The notes below the pieces were generated by a model, which searched no databases, was not told where the DNA came from, and saw nothing but the letters and a program-made list of their open reading frames with translations. Of a stretch of 57,668 nucleotides of DNA, positions 38,601 through 53,600 are shown piece after piece (position 1 is the first letter of the stretch; every line of letters starts with the position of its first letter). The stretch is taken from contig NW_003114460.1 in NCBI RefSeq assembly GCF_000003605.2, forward strand, positions 360,029 through 417,696. The letters run 5' to 3'. Both the position numbers and the translations under genes were made by a program. The stretch is from Saccoglossus kowalevskii (lineage: Eukaryota; Hemichordata; Enteropneusta; Harrimaniidae).

Positions 38601-41600
38601 TAAAACTGTAGTTAGCCTGTCTGTGCAGTGGTGTGGTTCATATCCTCTCTCTTAATTGAAGCATTCTACTGAGAACATTTTTTTGATTACGATTGGTGTA
38701 CAAAATGACCTTATTTGTACGTCATTTGCTGAATGAAATACCCTCATTTGTATGTCCACTGTAGTATGAAATTCACACTGATAACATGTGGTAATTGCAT
38801 TGAAAGTATTTGAAAAATCTTTTGTGAATTGTATAAGAATACGTAATAATTGCAGTTGGTAATAATAGTATATATATTAATAGCCCATGTACTTGGTATA
38901 TTGTAAAATACTTTATTTTAGCAGGATTTCATTTTTGCTGAAAAGACTTTTTGTGTGTTTTTCATGGAATTTAATTTCACTGACTTTTGACGAGTTGAAT
39001 GTAAAATATAGGAAAACAGGTATATTCACTGGATTTTATTTTCACTGAACCATTCCTTCAGTGAAAATAGCGAAAATAAAGTATTCTACTGTACATAATT
39101 GATGAAATGTGTCAAAATAAGTATAATTTCTATGATTCAGTATACATATACCAGTACAGTAAACACAAATACAGTATTTGTTGAAGTTGCACCAGTGTAT
39201 TGTATGCCAATACATTGTAATCTTTGGTGCAAACAAAAATTATTTAGTGTGCCTTGTGGAAAGTGTATTAGCAGCAAACCCTCTTAGGGATGAAAGTACG
39301 CCCTCTATGGCATTAGTGACATTTTGTGTATTAGCAGCAAACCTTCTTTGGGATGAAAGTACGCCCTCTATGGCAACAATGACATTTTTTAGTCAGTGAA
39401 ATAATTTCTGAAATTTGCCACTGAAATTGGAAAACTGAAAACAATTATCAAAATTGTTGTCATAGTACCTGAAATGTATTTTTATATTTTTTATGTAGAC
39501 CTTAATTGAGGTCAAGGGTTCTAGTATGAGGTATTCTACATGTAATACGTATGAAGATCCTGGAGCTTTGCCTTCACCATGGTTACTATACCAGATTAAC
39601 AACATTAAAATTGACATGGGTGAAATACATTTACATATATCTCTAGTTGTACGGTAATCTGTGTATTGTTATTGATATCTTGAGAAAAATATTTATGATT
39701 GTTTTCAGGCTTTAGAAGCAGAAATGATTTCAAGAGAGAGGATTTGCAATGCCGTGTTTGCCACTGGGATTGAGTTAAGAGATTCTGACCACTATGCAAA
39801 AAATGACATTCAGCTACGTATCGACAGTCTTAAAGAAAAATGGAGTAAACTTAAGGAATATAGTGAAAAAAGAAGATACAGACTTGAAGACGCACTTCAA
39901 GCTCATCAGGTACTGCAAAAATGATTGTTTTGGCTGATATTCAGGTTCAGTAAATGAAAATAGTTTCCACATTTGAAGTGTTGCGAACTGTTTTTTCAAA
40001 ATTTGACAATATGTATGATGATGGTTGTGTTTGCTAAATTTTTACAAAAGTTTCTAACTGTCTTTAGCATTCTTTTCCTAAGAAATTCACACTGCAAGTG
40101 AATATTGCTCTTATCAATGACTTGATAATCACAGATTTATCATTCATTTGTCCCTTCGGAAATTATAGTGGTTTATTAGTATTCAATTCTCGTCATGATT
40201 GAAAAAATGTCAGTTACGCTGCCAGATCTTCATTTTGGTCTATAGAGGGCGCTGTATATTTTGTCACACACTGAGTATGCCTTGAAAATAAGAAACCAAC
40301 CGTCTACCAGATCTGTATTGAGGATGGCCTGCTTAATAAGAAACAACCGACTAACTATATCTATCTACTGTATTTAGTATTATACCGATGCCAACGAGGC
40401 TGAATCTTGGATGAGGGAAAAGATGCCTCTTGTTTGCAGTGATGATTATGGAAACAACATAGAGGGCGCTAAGCTTATCTTATCTAAACATGAGAGGCTG
40501 GAGGAAGAGATTCGTGCCTATGAAGGGGATATCAAACGACTGAAAGAGCAAGCACAGCAAATGATGATCACAGACATCAACAATGTGAGTCTGCTTAACA
40601 ATATCATCCAGACAGTTTCCTCAAATCAAAGCCTTGTCTTGATCTTAACTCGCCTCGTTTCTCCACAGACGCCGATGTCGCCGACCAAAGACGAAGATGA
40701 TTATGTCACAGAGCTGGTTGATGTTCCTTATGAAGTGGAAGAATTAACGGTAGTTAATAGAGAAGTTCTCAAAGATTTTGTTGAAGAGAAGAAATATCCC
40801 CAGGTGAAGGCCATGTACCCGTATAAAGGCCAGGGTATGGATATAGCTAAAGGAGAGGTGAGGCATCCCGAGCGTCTTCTCAATCCAAAGTTCTGTCATG
40901 AACGTGAAAACTTTTGATGTATCTTGCTGTTATACGAAGTATAGTATACTGATCTCCTACAATGGATCTATCTTCTTTTCACTTCTCAGATTATGTTACT
41001 GGTGGCCAAGACAAACAGAGACTGGTGGAACGTGAAAAGAGCTACTGGGCAAGAAGGTTTTGTGCCAGCCAATTACGTTAAAGAAATGGAACCCAGAGTT
41101 ATAAAAAGAAAGGTCCAAAGAAAGGTGACAATTCCAGAAAAGGTGAAAGTAAAGAAAACAAAAACCAAACAGATGCTGGTGAAAAAAAAGAAGCCTGGCG
41201 CTGGACTTGGAAGAACTCAGAGTTGTAAGTTAATATAAAAATGTTAGAATTGATAAACTTCCTTTCCCATTCTAACTACATTGTACATGTAGTGGAAGGG
41301 GTGGGCTGTACAATGAAATATTGGTGTTAAGTTGGTGTATATTCCATTCCATACACTTATTACTTTTAATTATTCAGTCCGCAGAGAGAAAGCCGCTCAT
41401 TTTGATAAGGAAAATGTGGAGCTGAGGCAGAAGAGCATTAACACTACATATCAGAGATTATGTAAATTAGGTCAGGCCAGACATCGTTACATCGAGGACG
41501 CCATCACATTGTATTCTTTCAATCGAGAGTGTGACGACTTTGAAGATTGGATGAAGGAGAAGGTATGATAGGAAAGATCTATATTTCAACTCTGGATATT

Positions 41601-44600
41601 CTCAGATTGGGAACATCTCAACAATGGAAAGCTTTGCTTTTTATATCTTCATGCGCATATTATAATGCATTCTGGGTAACTGAAATGATGTACTCAGAAT
41701 TTCTCTTTGTTTTGTGCTAAAATTGTCATCATAATGCTTGGTAGATTTTTACTATAAACATTTTAGTCATTTTGAACAGAGTTTCTTAACTATATTCTGA
41801 GTGACAAAATGAACATACTTTAGTGGCACAATACGTGTCAACTTTCAGACTATTATAATCTTTACCGAAGCCTTTGCATGAACTTTTCTTCTACTAGACA
41901 AAGACGCGTGTTCCTGCTACCATGTGACCCATCCAGCGGCATCAAAATATCAGACAAAATCCCTGTAAAGACAAAACTATTGTTGTGTGGTCCCATAATA
42001 CCATAAATTTCGTAGGTAGCGTAGAAAAGTGGCAATAAATGAACGCATCACTCGGTCGTTTTTGGAAATAACCATTAATCTGTGTATTTATGTTGTTTTT
42101 AGCAAATCTTAGGTGTTGCTATCAAAATGAAGGTAATTCAACAACAGTATCAGCCAATTACATTCAATTCTCCATTTGTGGTCAATGGTATATCCTGTAA
42201 TAGCATACCCATCTTATGCATCCCAGAAATCCCAAAATTTAAGAACAGTGCACCTCAAAACTCATCCAATGACACTGGTGCTTTATTTAAGTTGGTGACG
42301 GAACATTAGTACTTTGATTTTCCATCATTATAGTCTGTTCCATTTGCTCGCTATAAGAGCAATTGTCAGATGATGATATTGTAACCGTATATTTCATCTT
42401 TATTTATTCAAGATTAACCGCATGTTGCATGGATATTTTACTTCATACTTTATTATAAACTAGTTTAAACTTTCCCATGAACTGAGTTTTTGCAAAACTG
42501 ACGTTGATTTGGCTGTATGTTTTCTTCACAAAACTAAGCCTTTTAAAATTTTTGCTTTGCAATTTTCTTTCTTACCTGACCCTTCTGACGCTTTATGACT
42601 GATGACATGGTGGTCCTTTATGCACCTATTATCCTTGGCTTGCATGATAAAAATAAACGAAGAATTTTATTGTTTTGGAAGCATGAGATGCAAAATACCG
42701 TTGATTGGTTTAAAATTTGCTAGACTTTACAATAAAAGTAGTTAACTATTTAACTTAACTCGTTTAAGACATGCTATCTCTGAATGTCGTAAGAAAATCC
42801 AATGCCTTGATTTCAGGAAAAAGCATTGAGAAAGGATGAATCTTTCACTGAGAACATGGAGACAATGAAGAGAAAGTTTGAATACTTGCTGACTGACATT
42901 GCTGCCAACGCCCCTCGTATGGATAAGATCAATAAGATGGCCAATGAGTTTGTAGAGACTGGACACAGTCAACAACAAGCTGTGAGAGATCGACAGAAGG
43001 TTGTACAGGAAAGGTGGGATAAATTAAACCAGCTCCGAGAGGATAAAGAGCGACTGATGGAAGGTGTTTCTGGGTAAGTCTGTAATCCATGTAAGTCTGT
43101 AATCTCAAATGTACTGCCTTGCTTATTTGTAGTAGTGTTGGATTTCATTCAGTTTATATGAATTATTTATGATTTTTTGTGTTTTGTATAATTAGTAGAT
43201 AATTTACAGAAAACAATTTCTGGTAATTTGTTTTCCTGGTAAGTTAATATATTTGAGAAGTTACATACTGAATCATGAAGTAGATTGCTTTAATATTTAA
43301 TAAATAATAGGTAGTTGGCTACCATTAAAACAAACGATCAGATTTACCAAAACCCAGATTAAAGTATATGGTCACTGAGCTATTTTTCTCACAAATTATC
43401 ACTATAATTGAAATGGTGTCTTCAGGATCATTTACTATTGTTTTCATCAAATGTTCTCATTGCATCTCAAAATGTCATTTGGTTACATAAAGGTGTAAAT
43501 ATTAGATGTAATTTTGATACAGGTATTACAAAATTCTTATAAATACTATTTATATTTTGATTCCTTTAGAAATAGTTCCGAAAAGGTTTATTTTTTCAGT
43601 CATTTTTTTTTCCTCCAAAAAAAAATATCATTGGTACATATTTTTTAAAAAATGAAGAAGTTGATGATGTGTCAAAATCTATATTTATCAGGCATTCTTG
43701 AAAAAAAAATAAAGAGTGAATTCTTGTGGACAGTTTATTAATAAAATAATGTATTTATCTTTCTATATATCAAATTATTACAGTATTGAGCTTTACAATC
43801 AAACTTGGGATGAGACAAAAGACTGGATTATGGAGAAGTCTGATGCCCTGTGTACAAATGACGATATAACGCTTGTCAAAGACCAGAGTGCTGTGGATGC
43901 ACTCATGAGGAAGCATCGGAACCTGGAGAGAGAACTGGCACCTGTAGAACATAAACTAAATAAACTAGGAATGCTGGCTAAGGCGTAAGTTAATATCATT
44001 TCACTACTGGCATAATAAATTATGAATTGATCTAGCAGGAATGAGTATTTTGTGGCTTGTACCATGTACGGACACTGCAGACAGGAATGAGTTGTGTGTA
44101 TCAGTTGGATCTTAGGATATTATGTGTACAGCTGTCATATTTTGTGAGAAAATTGTGTATCTTGGTCGTTTTCCTAACTGAGACACCATGATGCAAGTTC
44201 ACAACAATTTGTGTAACACATGACCTTACAACCAATTTTCACTTATCTATAAATGACAGTTCTATTTATAATTGTATGTTTTTGTTGTATGTGCGCTATG
44301 CAAAGAATGGTTCACACAAAAACAACGCCATTTTTACTGCCATATACTGAGCTATGTACAGTGACATGATGGTTTGAATGCTATGTCAATAGAAACTATA
44401 TTATAATTTGCAAGATTCGACTGTCCAGTTTTCTGTTGGGGCTCTGTATCGTCAATTGTGTGTATAAAATTGAAATGTGCTGCTTGACAAATGTGACATT
44501 TTACCGGTAACATACATACTGCATCTGTGATTCATAAATGGGTGATAGGAGGTCAAAACTATTCAGCTTAGGGTTAGTGTACATGTAAGGTACATAACAT

Positions 44601-47600
44601 GTGACTTGACTTTGATTTCAGTGTGCGTACATCATATCCCCGTGAAACTGAAGTGATTTCTAAGAAGCAGACAGAAATCAATGCATTGTGGGATGCTTTA
44701 CAAGACAAAGTAGCCACTAGAAAGGCCAAACTAGACGCAGCCTACGATATTAGTAAATTCCATGCTGATGCTAAAGACCTTGTAAGTACAGGAATTTTAC
44801 TGCCCCCACCCCCTTATTTTCTTAAAATAAATGCGAGTGAAAAAAAAAATGATGCAACTGCAATCGATGTACAGAACTTTATAGCTCAAATTGAAATGAC
44901 AATTTTAAAAGCTGTTATAAATAATGTTGGTTTGTTTTTTATTTATTTTAGCAATCATGGTGTAACGATACAATGCTAGAATTAGCTAATACAGAGTTAG
45001 CAAGAGATGTGCTGGGAACTGAGGGACTTATCCAACAACATCAAGATTTACGAGCTGATATCAATGCACATAATGACAAGTAAGTCATGGCAAAATTTTT
45101 AGCTCCGCTTTCGACTTTGTCGACTTCTACTTGAAAACTACAAGCCTGATTGCTTTGATACTTGATGTATATGTACATGTACCTTGGGTAGACCTCTTGT
45201 AGATTTGTTTATTTCGTGATGATATCTATAATTCTCTAATATTGGTGAATATTTTTGTAATTTTTGGTTGTAATTTTCTTGTTGAAAACCGGAAGTCACA
45301 TTGCTCTGATATTTTACATATAAGGTACCTCAGGTGGACCTCCCTCAGATTTGTTCATTTTGTGATGATATCTTCAATTTTGTAATTGAAATGTGAATTG
45401 TTAACAGGGGAGCTATCTCGGCCTAGAGGCTGCTTGTTTTGGATATGTGCAGCAGAATAAAAACATCTGCTGTAATCCGCTCTGCTGTGATGTATAGTGT
45501 CCATTCTATAATTGTTAGCCTCACTGGAGCTTGTCTAGAAATGGGACGAGAAAACATTTCTATAAATACAATAGAAAATAACAATAATATCTTGTAGCAA
45601 GAAATATCAATATCTCTCTGAACTGGTTTTCTCAATTTAGTTTTAAAGATTTGATGGACTTGGGTCATCGTGTTTTACAAGTGTCACCCGAGTCTGCCAC
45701 TGTCAGGCATAAGATGAACAAACTCATAGACGACAAACGAGAAATAGAAGCTGCTTGGAATCGTAGGAACCAGAAGTTACACGACTGTCTGGATCTTGCG
45801 GTAAGTCGTATATATCGACTACTACATTTTGTGAAAAAATATTACAAAATTCATATATATATGTTATAATCATTAAGTGTTATCTGTATCATTGAATAAT
45901 TAATTTAATTTAGTAAATGTTTTAATTTCTATTATCAACAGCAATTCAACCGAGAGGCTGACCACATAGATGCCATTACAAGCGGTCACGAAGCATTCCT
46001 CGAGTACAATGATCTTGGGGTAATCTAATGCATCTTATTGTCAGAATAAGCATCTTATGCACAGTTAAATGTAACAGTTTTATACCAAATATTTAATAGC
46101 AAATGCCGGTTTAATGCCATTAGGAAACCAAAAATGAAACAAAAACTGAGACTACTTAGGAATTTTTGAAGAAACTATAGGTCGAAATGTCATAGAAAAT
46201 TCATCCAAATTTACATTTTTTCACTGGTTTCTATGGTGCAATTATTTCTTCTTATCCAATGATTTTCCTTGGTGACATTGGATGAAAAGTGAAAACTCAT
46301 GGTGAAAAGATTAAAGTTATATCACCACTGGGAGCAGTTGAGATGTTATCTGTTTGATCTTACAGGATACTGTGGAAGGTGTGGAGGGACTCCTTAAAAG
46401 ACATGAAGATTTTGAAAACACATTAGCTGTACAAGATGAAAGACTCAATTCTTTGAGTGATATGTCTAAAAAGCTGATCTTAGCAAATCACTATGCAACT
46501 CCACAGTACGTATGCAATGTAATCTCTTAACTCAAACTGTCAGTGACAAGGTTTGCAATGCACGACAAAGAATTGGTTTCTTGGAAATTTATTTGATTTT
46601 ATTGACTGCATACCCTATTTGTGGATTGCTTGTTGTGTCTGATTTTCTGTTTGATTTTGTCACAAATTTCCATCTACAACACTTTCAATATTTTGTGATG
46701 TTTCACTAATTTTTTTTTTTTTTGCCAAGTAGACTTGTGATGATAGATGTTTGGTAGATGACATTTAATGATGATAATGCAGGGATTCAATGAAATAGCA
46801 AATTTTATGACATACGTGGACATAATTAGTCAAAATTATGACATGACAATAAAATCATCAATTTATTGATGGAATTTAAAGGATACAATTTTCGAGTGTT
46901 CATTCCTCTTCAATAAAGGCATATGTTGTAAATCAACCAATATGTCATGCACTGTATGTATGTGTTTGTGAAAAACATGGTTTACATGCACCGGACACTT
47001 TCTATGCCCTCTGATATAGTATATTGTTTTTTTCTTTTCTCAACAGCATTCAGAATAGAACTGAAGAAGTCTTAAATCGAAGACAGAAAGTGAAAGACAA
47101 AAGTAAACATAGACATGATATGTTGAAACAGTCGGAGGGATATCAAGAATTCTGTAGAGATGCAGACGAGGTTGGTGCCAATAATTTGTTGAATAATAGC
47201 ACATGTACACTGAGCCATATTTTGGAGTTAATGTCAATATTTTTGTTTTCTAGTTGGCAGAATGGGTAGACGAAAAGCAGCAGTTTGCCATGGATGACTC
47301 TTTCAAAGATCTTTCAAACTTGCAAAGTCAGCTGAAGAAACACCAAGCATTCGAAATTGATCTCGTAGCTAATAAAGATAGAATGGAGAAGCTTAACCAG
47401 GTATGGTGTGCGGTGAAGTGATGTACTTTGTCTCGGGTTCTATGGTATGCTTATGAGATTGGCCAGTAATAGACATTGCTGAAATCAATATTTGTATGTG
47501 ACTATCAAAGTGTCAGTTCCTTAAAACAAAGCACTAGAAATATTTCATATTTAAATCCAGTGCAAGATAAGAAGATAATGCATGACTGACTGACATTTAC

Positions 47601-50600
47601 CATGACAACATGATATTATTCATGTAACACAGACATCATATTGTTGTGTGTTAACATGTGAATCACAATCAAATTTTTCAGCAAAGTTTAATTTCATTTT
47701 AATGTGTAATTATCTCCATCACTTCACGGTTACAGGAAGGTCATCAACTGATTGATGATGGCAACTATGCCTCTGATGATGTCCAGGCACGTTTGGACGA
47801 TTTGAACAAAAACTGGGCTGCCCTCTATGGCCATTCATCTGATAAGACAGAGAAGCTGACACAAGCTACTCAGCAAGACCTGCTGAATAAATTATTAGAA
47901 GACACAGGACTGAGTCTCGCTCAGCTTGAAGCGTTGTTAGCCTCAGAAGACGTGGGCCATGATCTGAGAAGCGTGAAAAATTTACTCAAGAAACACCAGG
48001 TATGTCTGCCCTTGTGGAGTTCACAGTTCTCTGCTGAAGTCAAGGCTTATTTCTGAATAACTTTATTAAGATGATCAGACTATTCTAATTTTTGGTTTTA
48101 TATATTAATTTTGTAGTTACTTGAAGGAGACATGGCCATTGAGAAAGAAAAGATAGATAATTTGAATTCACAGGCACATACCTTAGCTGATGAAGGACAC
48201 TTTGACGCTGACCGCATTCTTGCCAATGCCGCGGATCTCTCTGCCAGGTAATCTCACTATGTTGTAATATGTGCTGCACATTAAAAGCTCGATAACAATC
48301 TTTCAACAGTTGACAGGGATATGTTGATGTATAAACTGACTTCATGAGATCTTTATCACATATCACTATACATTGTTGTAAAGGTTGCATAATCTTTAAT
48401 AACCCTTTCTCAAATGTATTAGCTCAATATATTCTATCGCCCTTGAGATCAGCTGGCATAGTACAGCTCAAAAAGTCTGTAAATAAATTATAGGATTTGT
48501 CTTGTTATACACTGAAGGTTACTTTAGTTGAAAAATGAACATGTGTGTTTTATGGATTGTCCATTGCAATAACATACACTAATGCGGCTCTATAGCTGAG
48601 ACTAATATTGCACTGGGTTTGTATTGATAGGTATGACAATTTGAAAGATCCGGCCGCTAAACGTAAGGCACAGTTAGAAGATTCGTTGAAATTACAACAA
48701 TTCTACCATGATATTGATGCTGAAAACCAGTGGGTAAAAGAACACATACCATATGCCTCGTCTACTGACTATGGGAAGACTTTACATGCAGCCCAACAAC
48801 TGAACAAAAAACATCAGGTATGGAGCTTTGCTACACAAACTTTATTTTGTTAAAAAAGTTGCATCTTGAAAGCATTCATAGAACTTTGTTGGGATCCTTC
48901 GCCTATTCTGTGATGTGATATGTATAGTCTGCATTTGCATGAAATGTGGGAAATGTGTAATGAACATTTCAGTGTTTCTGAACATTGGTTTTTGTTTCGA
49001 CTTCCTGTTTGAATTTGTGTTTGAATTTTCCTTGATAACATTTTAAAATAGAGATCACATACACAAGATTGTTTTCTGCGTTTTTCACTACTGCCCGGGG
49101 TACATACTGCTACTATTTCTTGATTTTATTGCCCTAGAATTGCAAAATACCACATGTCCCCAAACTCAGCTCAAATTGCATAACTAATTCATTTTATTCT
49201 GTTTTCCAGAAATTAGAGATGGAATTAACAGGTCATCAACCAAACATTGATAAAGTTTTAGCTTGTGGCCAGTCGTTAGTTGACGCTGATCATTTTGCAA
49301 AAGAAGACATACAGCAACAGTGTAATGACCTATCAGACGCATGGGATAGCCTCTTTGATCTAGCCAATGAACGCAAACAGAATTTAGATCAATCGTTGCA
49401 GGCACAAAAAGTAAGTTAAATGTTTAGATCTGCTTGTTATTGTCAGCAGATTACCATAATCAGGTTCTCAGTGCAACCAAGTGTTGTATAATCAAATTTT
49501 AGTAACCATTTACAGAATTGCCAACAAATGTAAATTTCTCTTTGCAGTACTTTTCTCAAGCCAATGAGGTTGAAGCGTGGATAGCGGAGAAAGCCAACCT
49601 TGCCAAAAATGCAGATTATGGTAAAGATGAAGATGCTGCAGAGAAAGCCCTTACAAAGCATAAGGTATGGATGACTTTTACTTCCAAACTTGTTTTCAAG
49701 CGACAAGTCATAGGCAACCATAGACAGTACATTGTGTTTTGGCATGAATAATCTTTACTGTTGGAAAATGACATCTACATTCAAATATAAAATCTTCTTT
49801 AGACTAAGTTAAATCAGTTTCATGTCCCTTTACTTCCAGTTCTCCGTGCTAATACCTAATAAAATTGTTTGTGTTTATTATACAGGCGTTAGAACATGAC
49901 ATTGATAACTATTATAAAATAGTTAGTGATTTGAACGCAGAGGCACAAAAAATGATAGAAGAAGGAAATCCTGATTCCAAAGACATTGCAAAAAGACAGG
50001 TGAGTGCATGCAGAAAGTAACTTTTTATTTGCTTGACACTCTTCATTCCTATATAAAGCTGTAGACCATATTTCTTCTATTGGAAACACATGTGTTTAAG
50101 TTGCATGGTATTTTAGAAGATTCTGTATGGTCTAGCGTGTTATGTCTGTAAATCAACTAGAAACTCTGATTTGACACTCAGAGAAGCTAAGCGTGTATCA
50201 GAATAATAGAATTAAGGAAAATGTTGAATTGAAGGTGCTTTGAAGCTAAAATCATTGCTGTTGGTGAGTATAAAAACCATTTGATTCCATATCATTTTAT
50301 ATCTGGTATGTAGGAAATTCTGCAAAGCCAGCTCGGTGATTTATCCAAGGCTGCAGCCGCCAGAAGAGATAAGCTGGATGACTCGAAAAGATTTCATGAA
50401 TATATGAGAGAGAGTGATGATCTCGCTAAATGGATTGCCGATCAACAACAGTTAGCATCATCAGAGGATTACGGACAAGATTATGAACATTTACAGGTAC
50501 TTAAATCTGATTTCTCCCAAGTGTGCATCTCATATGAATAACAAAATGATAAAATCTTCATGTAATCCATGTATGTAAAACCTGCTTTATATATTTCAAG

Positions 50601-53600
50601 ATGCTAGAACAAAAGTTTGATGATTTCAAAAGGAGAGTTGATGCCGGATCGGAGAGGTATGCGCAGTGTGAGGAGTTGGCGCGACAACTACTGGAAGATA
50701 AGCATCCAGAATCACAAGCTATTGCTGACAAACAAGAAGCTTTAAAGTAAGTCTCCAAAATCTGATGTCCTAATTTTAGGATATTTGTTATGCAGTACTT
50801 TTTTGAAGAAAAAAAACGATTATTTGATATGTATGTGTTGTACTGGTTCTCAAAAAATACATACTGCAATCAACTAAATTAATTACGTATTGACCCAGAC
50901 AATACGATAACCACAGTGGGTACTATTCAACTACAGTGTGAACAACCATAAGAGGATATATTGCATTGGCTTTTAAGATACATATATGTACATTTCAAAT
51001 ACTGGCCATATATGATTCATGCTTAATGATTTCCATACTGACAGGCTGTAGAAAACCAAAACATTAACATCATTTCTTATTTTTTTCCAGGGCTGATTAT
51101 CAGAACCTGCTTGCACAGATTGGAGACCGAGATGAGGGTCTACGTGGTGCTGGTGAAATTCATCGCTTTAACAGAGATGTTGCCGATGCACTCTCTCGAA
51201 TTCAGGTAGGTCAACAGTGGTTTCTAGTGAGATCCATTCATTCAAAATGGATGTTGCTGATTTACTCTCTTAAATTCTTGTAGAAATTCCTGGTGAAAAC
51301 CATCTATTTAACAGAGATGTTAGCAGAGTTATGCCCAATTTTTAAAATAGTTTCATCAGGTTTTAAAACCTTGATATCTTTTGTGTAATTTAGTTGTGAA
51401 CAAATTGTTGGTTTACAAATGATTTGATCTGAAAAAGCTCACAATAATTTTGCTATGTTTTAGGAAAAAGAAGCAGCTCTACCTGAGGATCTTGGTAGAG
51501 ATTTGAATACAGTGCAGGAGCTGATTCGTAAACATGAAGCCTATGAAAATGACCTTGTAGCCCTGGAAGGACAGGTAAGATACAACCTTGTTGTCTTGGG
51601 ATTGTGTGAAATGTTTTCATTGTAAATTCAATCATGTTTATGTTTTGTGATAATTTGAGCTTAGTCTAAAACCTTCATCAGATATGGTATCTGTTTTGAA
51701 ACCATGACCATGCAAAATTTGTTTTAAATGTGTGTTTTTTTTCTGTTCATTTAACTAAAGTTGCAAGTACTTCTGGATGACTCTGCCAGATTACAACAGG
51801 CATTCCCCGGGGAAACTGCTGACCAGATTGCTGAGCAACAAGAAGCTGTTGTTGCCAACTGGAATGAACTCCAGGATAAAACATCCCAACGAAAGGACAT
51901 GCTGAACTCATCTCTGGATTTCCAGAAATTCCTCGCTACTGTTAGTATTGTTCATATTGTCATTTGCAGATATGACTTGGATCGTGATTGATAGTCTTTC
52001 CAACCATTTTCTCTATCATTTCCTAAATGTTTGCGTTTCAGAGCCGAGATTTGATAGCTTGGATCAGTGAGGTAAATCGAGACATGCTGACTGAAGAGCC
52101 AGTCCGGGACGTAGCCAGCGTTACTGCTCTCATAAACCAACATGATCAGTTAAAAGCGGAAATCGATGCAAGAGAGGACACTTTTGCAGGCGTGGCTCAA
52201 GCTGGGGAAATGCTTGTTGATCAAGATCACTATGCCACCGATGAGGTGTGTGTACCATTTATGTATTGTGTTGGGTTTTTCACATTTACTGTTTCATATC
52301 GTTTGGACACCAACTGATACTTCTTCTGAATCACACTGTCGCTATTCACTTGTATCCATCAGGTGAAGGAGAAGTTGGATGCAGTGTTACATGAACGTGA
52401 ACAGTTACACGCTAACTGGCAGAAGAAGAAAGACGATCTGGATCAAATGTACGACTACCAAGTATTTATGAGAGATGCTAAACAGTTAGACACACTCAGC
52501 AGTCAACAAGAGGTATATTCTTATCAAACAAATAATAAAAATATATATTCACATTTTTACCTTGCCTAAGATTGTGGTTGCTATGTCTGTCCTTGTCGTC
52601 ATTGTTGTTAACATTTTTTTGTGTCTATACTTACTCAACCAATTTATGTCCTATATTGGTCGCAAAGTATAATGGTCACCATTTTTTGTCGATGTCATTA
52701 TCAGTGTCATTAATTGCATCCAAGATAACAATTTTTATCCAATCTTAAACTTGGTTATAATATCAATCAGTATATTATAGTCTCTGCATCTCGACATGCC
52801 TTGACCGTTCACATTTAAACTTCACACAATACATGATACATCTTGGGATTAGCACATCTATTTATTTAACGATTTGATTCCAGATAGATGAATGGCGGCA
52901 TTTTTATGCTTCAAATTCATTAATATCTAGTATTTCTAGGATTGATTTAATTCAATCTATGGATAGCTGAAATGAATGGAATATAACATTGTCTGAAAGC
53001 AATGTGTTAAGATGTATTTATGTTCTGTTTTCATAGGTGTACTTGGCAAGTAGTGACTTTGGTAATGCAGTAGATCAGGTTGATGCTCTCCAGAAGAAAC
53101 ATGAAGCTTTTGAGAAGTTATTAGTCACACAAGATGAGAAGGTAGGTCTTGTCCTCGATTGATAGATGTGTGGTTAGCATGTCCGTCTAGCTTAAAAGGT
53201 ATTGCAGGTTCAACTCCTGTGGTCGGTTGCCAACTCAGCAGTGAAAAAAAGAGTACATACTCTCATTGCCAAGCTCACTGCATTCAGGTTTGGAATATGG
53301 AAAACAGTTGGTTCTGTGTGCTGTCACCGGTGAGTAGTGGATCACCATAGAATTTGCTCTGTAATCACTAATTCTCTGATTACTGTTATAATAATATTTG
53401 TAATGTAATATTTGTGTTGTTTATTTCTAGTTGGCTACTCTTGAAGACTTTGCCCATAGGTTAATTGCTGAGAATCACTCCCAGTCACCGGCTATCGAGG
53501 AAAGACTTGCAGAAGTCAAAGACAGGTAACAGAAACACTGACCATTTACATTTGTGGCACAAAAATTCATTATGAATTAATCTGTCATATCCACACTATT

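Larger units (their letters stand above)
38129..39708 (+). other. Intron 14 (1.58 kb)
   Basis: Contains a TA-type MITE (38899-39093) and a 63-bp tandem duplication (39264-39389). Nothing else recognised. Confidence 0.7.
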
